A DNA stretch of 64,000 bases from assembly GCF_030762805.1 (NCBI RefSeq), contig NZ_CP129113.1, positions 2,432,001 through 2,496,000 on the forward strand. Direction: 5' to 3'. The translations under genes were made by a program, and so were the position numbers. Below the pieces are notes generated by a model, which had not been told where the DNA came from, searched no databases, and saw only the letters and a list, made by a program, of their open reading frames with translations. The DNA comes from Aciduricibacillus chroicocephali (GTDB lineage: Bacteria > Bacillota > Bacilli > Bacillales > Amphibacillaceae). This document shows, piece by piece, positions 60,032-64,000 of this stretch (position 1 is the first letter of the stretch; every line of letters begins with the position of its first letter).

Positions 60032-61159
60032 TTAGCGTACTGCACAGCGGTTTGGCCCGATTTCCATTTCACGCTGTTGCTCTTCATCAGGGCTGATTTT
60101 CCCCATATTTGTTTTGCGGATTTCTTGATATGCGTTTGGCTGTGGCGGAAGGTTTTCCGTCACTAGCTTCCTGAATTCATTTTCATCTTCAATTTTCAAG
60201 CCGTGATTTTCCTTAAACAATGTTCCTAATTTCTCTGCTACAGTACCATCCTCATTCAATTCATCTATAATCATGAAGTGAGCTGGAAGGACAATTAGTT
60301 CATCGGAAAGCTCTTTGTAACGTTTATAAAGGCTTTCTCTCAAATCACCAACCCAGTCTTCTGCCAACCCGGCCAAATCGGGTCTTCCAATTGAATCGAT
60401 GAACAGGATATCACCTGAAAGCAGATACTTTTCATCTACAATAAAGGATGTGGAACCAATCGTATGCCCTGGTGAATACAAGGAGTGGATGTTAATTTTA
60501 GTTTCCCCAATTGTTACATCAGTACCACCTTCAAGCGGTGCATAATCAAAGGTCACTTCTGTCGCATCTTTTGGTGGAAGCCAGTAAGTCGCATTTGTCT
60601 TTTGAGCGATTGCCCGTCCGCCTGATATATGGTCAGCGTGAAGATGTGTATCAAATACATGAGTAATCTTGGCATGCATTTCTTGGGCAAAATCCAGATA
60701 GACATCTGTCATGCGAGTCGCATCAATAAGGGCAGCTTCCCCGTTTGAAATGACCATGTAAGAAAGACAGCCCTTTCCAATACGGACAAACTGGTAAAGC
60801 TCTCCCCCGCCATTAAGGTCTCCAACCTTTACAGGCTCCAAATGTTCACTCCAAGCCTTCATGCCACCTTCAAGATAGGAAACATCGAGTCCCGCATCCG
60901 ATAGCATTTCCGCCACCATTACGGAAGAACCTTCTTTTGCACAAGCTACTAATATTTCTTGATCAGCAGGAATCTTATCAAGGATTTCATCCACTCCATC
61001 AAGAAGTTCGAAGTAAGGTATATTCAAATATTGGAAGTTGGCTCCTTCAATTTTCCAGTCCTTATAGTCGCTTTCATTCCGGACATCCAACAAGAACAAT
61101 TTTTCTTTATTGAAGATTTTTTGTGTCACTTCTTTTGAAGACATTGCTTTAAAAGCCAT
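60032..61159 (-). CDS. yrkH: Rhodanese-metallo-beta-lactamase fusion, persulfide dioxygenase-like (YrkH type)
   Basis: This 375-residue protein has an N-terminal rhodanese domain (about 1-105) with active-site Cys in VACAKEGSS near residue 71. A metallo-beta-lactamase domain (about 120-350) follows, with iron ligands in [12 protein letters not shown] near residue 170, [11 protein letters not shown] near residue 230, [15 protein letters not shown] and LPAHFM near residue 295. ETHE1/CstB-like enzymes oxidise glutathione or CoA persulfide to sulfite; the rhodanese part moves the sulfur. GGGAGG precedes the ATG. Confidence 0.9.
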   Translation of the reverse strand: MAFKAMSSKEVTQKIFNKEKLFLLDVRNESDYKDWKIEGANFQYLNIPYFELLDGVDEILDKIPADQEILVACAKEGSSVMVAEMLSDAGLDVSYLEGGMKAWSEHLEPVKVGDLNGGGELYQFVRIGKGCLSYMVISNGEAALIDATRMTDVYLDFAQEMHAKITHVFDTHLHADHISGGRAIAQKTNATYWLPPKDATEVTFDYAPLEGGTDVTIGETKINIHSLYSPGHTIGSTSFIVDEKYLLSGDILFIDSIGRPDLAGLAEDWVGDLRESLYKRYKELSDELIVLPAHFMIIDELNEDGTVAEKLGTLFKENHGLKIEDENEFRKLVTENLPPQPNAYQEIRKTNMGKISPDEEQQREMEIGPNRCAVR

Positions 61160-61198
61160 CCATTTTACCTCCCTAGGTATATAACTGTTTAAAAAATT

Positions 61199-61594
61199 TT
61201 AGAATGTTAATGTCACATCAGCATCTTTAGCGAACTCCAGGAACGTCACCGCTCCGCCTACTTCAATTCCATCCACAAATGCTTCTTTTTCCAATCCCAT
61301 CACATCCATCGTCATTTGGCAACCGATCAATTTAACGCCCATTTCTTGTGCCATTGCCAACAATTCCGGGATGGCAGGAACATTCGCTTTCGCAAAGCCT
61401 TCCGCGAAATGTTCTTTTCCTTCGGGCATTGGGAGCTGCTTATTCGCTTCTTTATGAATAAGATTCAAGCCTTCAAATGTGAAGAAAATAGCTACTTCCT
61501 GATCTGTTGCTGCTGCGGCTGTTGCAATATTGAACACTTTATAAGCATCAAACAGTCCACCATTACTAGCGATAATCGCTACTTTTTTTCCCAT
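61199..61594 (-). CDS. DsrE/DsrF-like sulfur-relay protein
   Basis: This 131-residue protein has a DsrE fold: KKVAIIASNGGLFDAYKVFN at the N-terminus, AIFFTFEGLNLI near residue 35, and a conserved Cys in VKLIGCQMTMDVMGLEKEA near residue 92. This Cys likely carries persulfide between TusA and rhodanese partners. It lies between the dioxygenase and the TusA-rhodanese fusion genes. It is related to the DsrE-like protein at 62663-63142 in the CxMTMDxxG region. Confidence 0.87.
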   Translation of the reverse strand: MGKKVAIIASNGGLFDAYKVFNIATAAAATDQEVAIFFTFEGLNLIHKEANKQLPMPEGKEHFAEGFAKANVPAIPELLAMAQEMGVKLIGCQMTMDVMGLEKEAFVDGIEVGGAVTFLEFAKDADVTLTF

Positions 61595-61645
61595 GTTCGT
61601 CTTCCTCTCAATAAACTTTTTTAGTTAGAATCAGTTAAGGCATAC

Positions 61646-62221
61646 TTAACGAATTTGGCTGGACATTTCTCCTGACCAGTTGCTCATACCCGGCAGTACA
61701 TTGATCACCTTTGTAAAACCATTCGCCGTTAACTTTTGTGCTGCGAAGTCACTACGGCTGCCTGTGCGGCAAACTACATAGATTTCATCCTCTTTTTTCA
61801 ACTCATTCATACGGTCTTCCAATTCACCTAATGGAATTGAAATAGCGTTTGGAATATGATCAAATGCATATTCTGCTTCTTCCCTGACGTCAAGGATGAT
61901 CATATCCTCGTTTGATGTCATTTTTAACTGAAGCTCATCATTATCAATTACGTTTGGATGCTTTTTTTCTGCTTTTTCCTCATCTGAAGACTTTCTAAGA
62001 TAATGTTTCAGAATATCTCCCTCTTCCACAGTGCCCAAATACTGATGGCCTGTACTCTCAGCCCAAGCCTTGAGGTCAGCCTTTGAACCTTTATCAGTAG
62101 CCTGTACTTCCAGCACTTGGCCACCTTCCAATTGAGTCATCGCCTTTTTTGTTTTGACAATAGGCATCGGGCAAGCAAGACCTTGAGCATTTAAAGTTAC
62201 ATTTGATTTTATATTATCCAT
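61646..62221 (-). CDS. yrkF: TusA-rhodanese fusion (YrkF-like)
   Basis: This 191-residue protein joins an N-terminal TusA domain (LACPMPIVKTKKAMTQL near residue 16) to a C-terminal rhodanese domain (MIILDVREEAEYAFDHIPNA near residue 110, active site VCRTGSRSDFA near residue 150). The fusion hands sulfane sulfur from rhodanese Cys to the TusA Cys. The ATG at 62221 has GGGGAAAT before it; the ORF start at 62260 is not supported. The layout matches B. subtilis YrkF. Confidence 0.9.
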   Translation of the reverse strand: MDNIKSNVTLNAQGLACPMPIVKTKKAMTQLEGGQVLEVQATDKGSKADLKAWAESTGHQYLGTVEEGDILKHYLRKSSDEEKAEKKHPNVIDNDELQLKMTSNEDMIILDVREEAEYAFDHIPNAISIPLGELEDRMNELKKEDEIYVVCRTGSRSDFAAQKLTANGFTKVINVLPGMSNWSGEMSSQIR

Positions 62222-62281
62222 TAGTATTTCCCCTTTACTTATACCTGTATTAGTATGCATATAATTATTTTTTTTATTACT

Positions 62282-62641
62282 CTATTTCCAGGCACTCATT
62301 CCGCCTTTAACATTCGTCACTTGCCTGAAGCCTTTTTTCTTGAGAATTCTACTCGCTTTACTGCTTCTCATGCCACTTTGGCAAATAACAATTACTTCTT
62401 TTTCTTTGGAAAGCTGATCAGCTCGATTGGCTAATTGGTTAAGAGGGATATTTTTGAATCCCCTAATATTTCTCGTTCGATACTCTCCAGGTGTGCGGAC
62501 ATCTATATACTGTTTGTTTTTATCATTCAATTCTTTTTTCAATTCATCAGTTGTCATTTGTCTGACACCCTTTGTCGGAGCTAGACGCTGGATGAGAAAG
62601 AAAACCGCGAGTGCTAGAAGAATGTAGTTTAAATACTCCAC
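62282..62641 (-). CDS. Membrane-anchored rhodanese
   Basis: This 119-residue protein has one N-terminal helix (YLNYILLALAVFFLIQRL) and a rhodanese domain with QYIDVRTPGEYRTRNIRGFKN near residue 44 and active site VICQSGMRSSKA near residue 85. Substrates are thiosulfate or protein persulfides. The start is a GTG at 62641 with AGGAGGG 5 bp upstream. It lies between the DsrE-like and TusA-rhodanese genes in the operon. Confidence 0.88.
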   Translation of the reverse strand: MEYLNYILLALAVFFLIQRLAPTKGVRQMTTDELKKELNDKNKQYIDVRTPGEYRTRNIRGFKNIPLNQLANRADQLSKEKEVIVICQSGMRSSKASRILKKKGFRQVTNVKGGMSAWK

Positions 62642-62662
62642 TCTATCCCTCCTGTAAAATGT

Positions 62663-63142
62663 TTAGATGAACAAATTCACGTTGCCTTCTTCAGCATCTG
62701 CTAAATAAGCTGCGACACCGGCATACTCGATATTATCCAACAGCTCTTCTTGCTGAAGCCCTAATAAATCCATAGTCATTGTGCATGCAACGAGCTTAAC
62801 ATCTTGTTCCTGTGCCATTTCAATCAGCTGAGGTAGAGTCATAGCATTGTGCTTTTTCATTACATCCTTAATCATCTTGGGCCCAAAGCCGGCAAAATTC
62901 ATTTTGGAAAGCCCCATTTTATTTGCGCCTCTTGGCATCATCTTGCCGAACATTTTCTCCATGAATCCTTTTTTTACAGAGATATGTTCATCTTTACGCA
63001 AGGCATTCAGCCCCCAAAATGTGTGGAAGATCGGTACTTCATGGTCATAAGCCGCCGCCCCATTCGCAATGATATACGCAGCCATTGCTTTATCATAATC
63101 CCCACTAAAGAGGATAATCGTTGTTCTCTTCTTTTCTGTCAT
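62663..63142 (-). CDS. yrkE: DsrE/DsrF/DrsH-like protein (YrkE type)
   Basis: This 159-residue protein opens the sulfur operon. It has TIILFSGDYDKAMAAYIIANG near residue 7, a long insert rich in Met and Lys, and the conserved Cys in VKLVACTMTMDLLGLQQEE near residue 120. It matches B. subtilis YrkE in size and place. GGAGGGG lies 6 bp before the ATG at 63142. Operators of CsoR/CstR type lie just upstream. Confidence 0.87.
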   Translation of the reverse strand: MTEKKRTTIILFSGDYDKAMAAYIIANGAAAYDHEVPIFHTFWGLNALRKDEHISVKKGFMEKMFGKMMPRGANKMGLSKMNFAGFGPKMIKDVMKKHNAMTLPQLIEMAQEQDVKLVACTMTMDLLGLQQEELLDNIEYAGVAAYLADAEEGNVNLFI

Positions 63143-63167
63143 TGTATTCCCCTCCAAGTAAGTAACC

Positions 63168-63364
63168 TATACGTGTACAGGTATAATTATTGTCAAAAAA
63201 AAATATATTTGAAACAGCAAAAACAAATTTCAATTACCCATATGGGTATATTATTAAAAATAAAAATGAATGTCAACCTAAGCGTTTTTCACCGCTTCAA
63301 ACTTGATTAATAAATAAGCAATACTATTTGTTACAAGACTCATGTTATACCCTTATAGGTATAA
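63168..63364 (-). promoter_or_regulatory. Promoter of the sulfur operon with CsoR/CstR-like operators
   Basis: On the minus strand TTGACA (63276-63271), 17 bp, TAATAT (63253-63248) form a promoter whose -10 abuts the perfect palindrome TACCCATATGGGTA (63235-63248). Two related inverted repeats flank it: TATAC...GTATA (63168-63185, centred on TGTACA) and TTATACC-N6-GGTATAA (63345-63364). These resemble the ATACCC-GGGTAT operators of CsoR-family persulfide sensors. Confidence 0.65.
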
Positions 63365-63583
63365 TGTCAACCCATATAATAATATATATAGGGGCTTATG
63401 AAATGCAGGTTTTTTCTCGAAAGCTAGTTTCCTCGAAATTCCATCCATGTTATCATACCTAGGTTAATGCACTCATCACAGCAATCCAACCAAAAATTTT
63501 ACACAATATTTACCAGTTGAAGTGCACAGCTTGCTTACCATTAGGATACATATATGGTGAGGACATTTTTGAGGAGGATTCAT

Positions 63584-64000
63584 GTGAACGAGAAAGAATC
63601 TGCCTGCTTGCTTAAGCCCGAAATGCTTATGAACAGGACGGATCGCAAATTAACCCAAACGATGAACATTCAATTTCTCAGCTATAACATTCAGCATGGT
63701 GTCGGCATAGATGGACGGCTTGATCTGGGACGTATTGGAGACATAATCAGGCAGTCAGACGCAGATATCGTGGCACTTCAGGAAGTAGATAATCACTTCG
63801 GAGCCCGCAGCAACTACGAGAATCAGGCGAAACTACTGTCAGAAAATCTTGGCTTTCATTATGTATATGGGCCAAGTATCGATCTGGCGCCCGCTCCCGG
63901 ACAATTGGAAAATCAGCAATACGGCACAGCAATTTTAAGCAGGCAGCCTATAGTCAGTTCCCATCTCCTCTCTCTCAGTTCGGATCCTGAGGAACAGCGC
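63584..64000 (+). CDS. Endonuclease/exonuclease/phosphatase-family protein (partial)
   Basis: The first 139 codons of an EEP-superfamily hydrolase run off the right edge. Visible motifs are FLSYNIQHGVG near residue 30 and the metal-binding Glu in IVALQEVDNHFG near residue 63, then YGTAILSRQPIV near residue 110. Members hydrolyse phosphodiesters in DNA, lipids or nucleotides, so the substrate is open. The start is a GTG at 63584, 6 bp after GAGGAGG. The nearby ATG at 63582 is followed at once by a stop. A later ATG at 63664 is possible. The 200 bp before it, beyond the sulfur-operon operators, hold no gene. Confidence 0.8.
   Translation, partial: MNEKESACLLKPEMLMNRTDRKLTQTMNIQFLSYNIQHGVGIDGRLDLGRIGDIIRQSDADIVALQEVDNHFGARSNYENQAKLLSENLGFHYVYGPSIDLAPAPGQLENQQYGTAILSRQPIVSSHLLSLSSDPEEQR

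Overview
The window is 64 kb of a low-to-moderate GC Gram-positive chromosome, almost certainly from Bacillales (Bacillaceae or Planococcaceae). The evidence is strong GGAGG-type ribosome binding sites, several TTG and GTG starts, sigma-A promoters, Fur, PhoP and TPP/lysine control elements of the Bacillus kind, and gene pairs that match Bacillus subtilis order (yhfU-yhfT-yhfS, sppA-yteJ, yrkE-F-H-I, a BceRSAB module). I cannot name the species. There are no rRNA or tRNA genes, no CRISPR array, no insertion sequence and no prophage block. Gene ends run off both window edges.

Layout. 1-3.6 kb: branched-chain amino acid ABC importer (livKHMG, minus strand). 3.8-8.3 kb: BceRSAB-type peptide-antibiotic sensing and detoxification. 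8.4-12.4 kb: an operon of bioY, an acyl-CoA ligase, a thiolase lacking its second cysteine and two hot-dog hydratase-like proteins. 12.4-18.3 kb: small membrane protein, HrtAB/MacB-type ABC pair, SDR reductase, SEC-C zinc protein, TraB protein. 18.3-23.4 kb: ferredoxin-NADP reductase facing a Fur-boxed iron-siderophore ABC operon. 23.4-28 kb: accessory genes (mini phospholipase A2, AT-rich acyltransferase, a secreted NlpC/P60 protein with no catalytic Cys or His, lipoprotein, beta-propeller protein). 28-32.7 kb: PiT phosphate transporter with its PhoU-like partner, then divergent c-di-GMP genes (REC-GGDEF-REC and EAL). 32.9-39 kb: HtrA protease, two-component system, RDD/SppA/RDD. 39.2-44.8 kb: BrnQ, DUF421, YdjM-like proteins and a cluster of small zinc-ribbon/DUF2628 membrane proteins. 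44.8-49.5 kb: alkaline phosphatase with PhoP direct repeats, dapA behind a lysine riboswitch, VTC-DUF4956 pair.

49.7-53.6 kb holds the most striking arrangement: a small alarmone (ppGpp) synthetase followed by a TetR regulator, behind two tandem promoters. Each promoter carries a TGAC-N5-GTCA palindrome inside its -35/-10 spacer and a second copy exactly 31 bp downstream. A holin-like protein and tenI-thiS-thiG behind a TPP riboswitch follow. 53.6-59.6 kb: GGDEF-EAL phosphodiesterase, an NmrA/DUF2867 gene broken by an in-frame stop, an Era-like GTPase, and a secreted protein of five alpha-helical repeats with a structured 5' leader. 59.7-63.2 kb: a persulfide/sulfane-sulfur operon (TusA, rhodanese-MBL dioxygenase, DsrE, TusA-rhodanese, rhodanese, DsrE-like) with CsoR/CstR-type operators but no regulator gene in view. 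The window ends inside an endonuclease/exonuclease/phosphatase-family gene.

Functional themes are nutrient scavenging (amino acids, iron, phosphate, biotin, thiamine), envelope stress and antibiotic defence, and nucleotide second messengers (c-di-GMP, ppGpp). Functions are inferred by recognising family motifs in the translated sequence; no database search was run.
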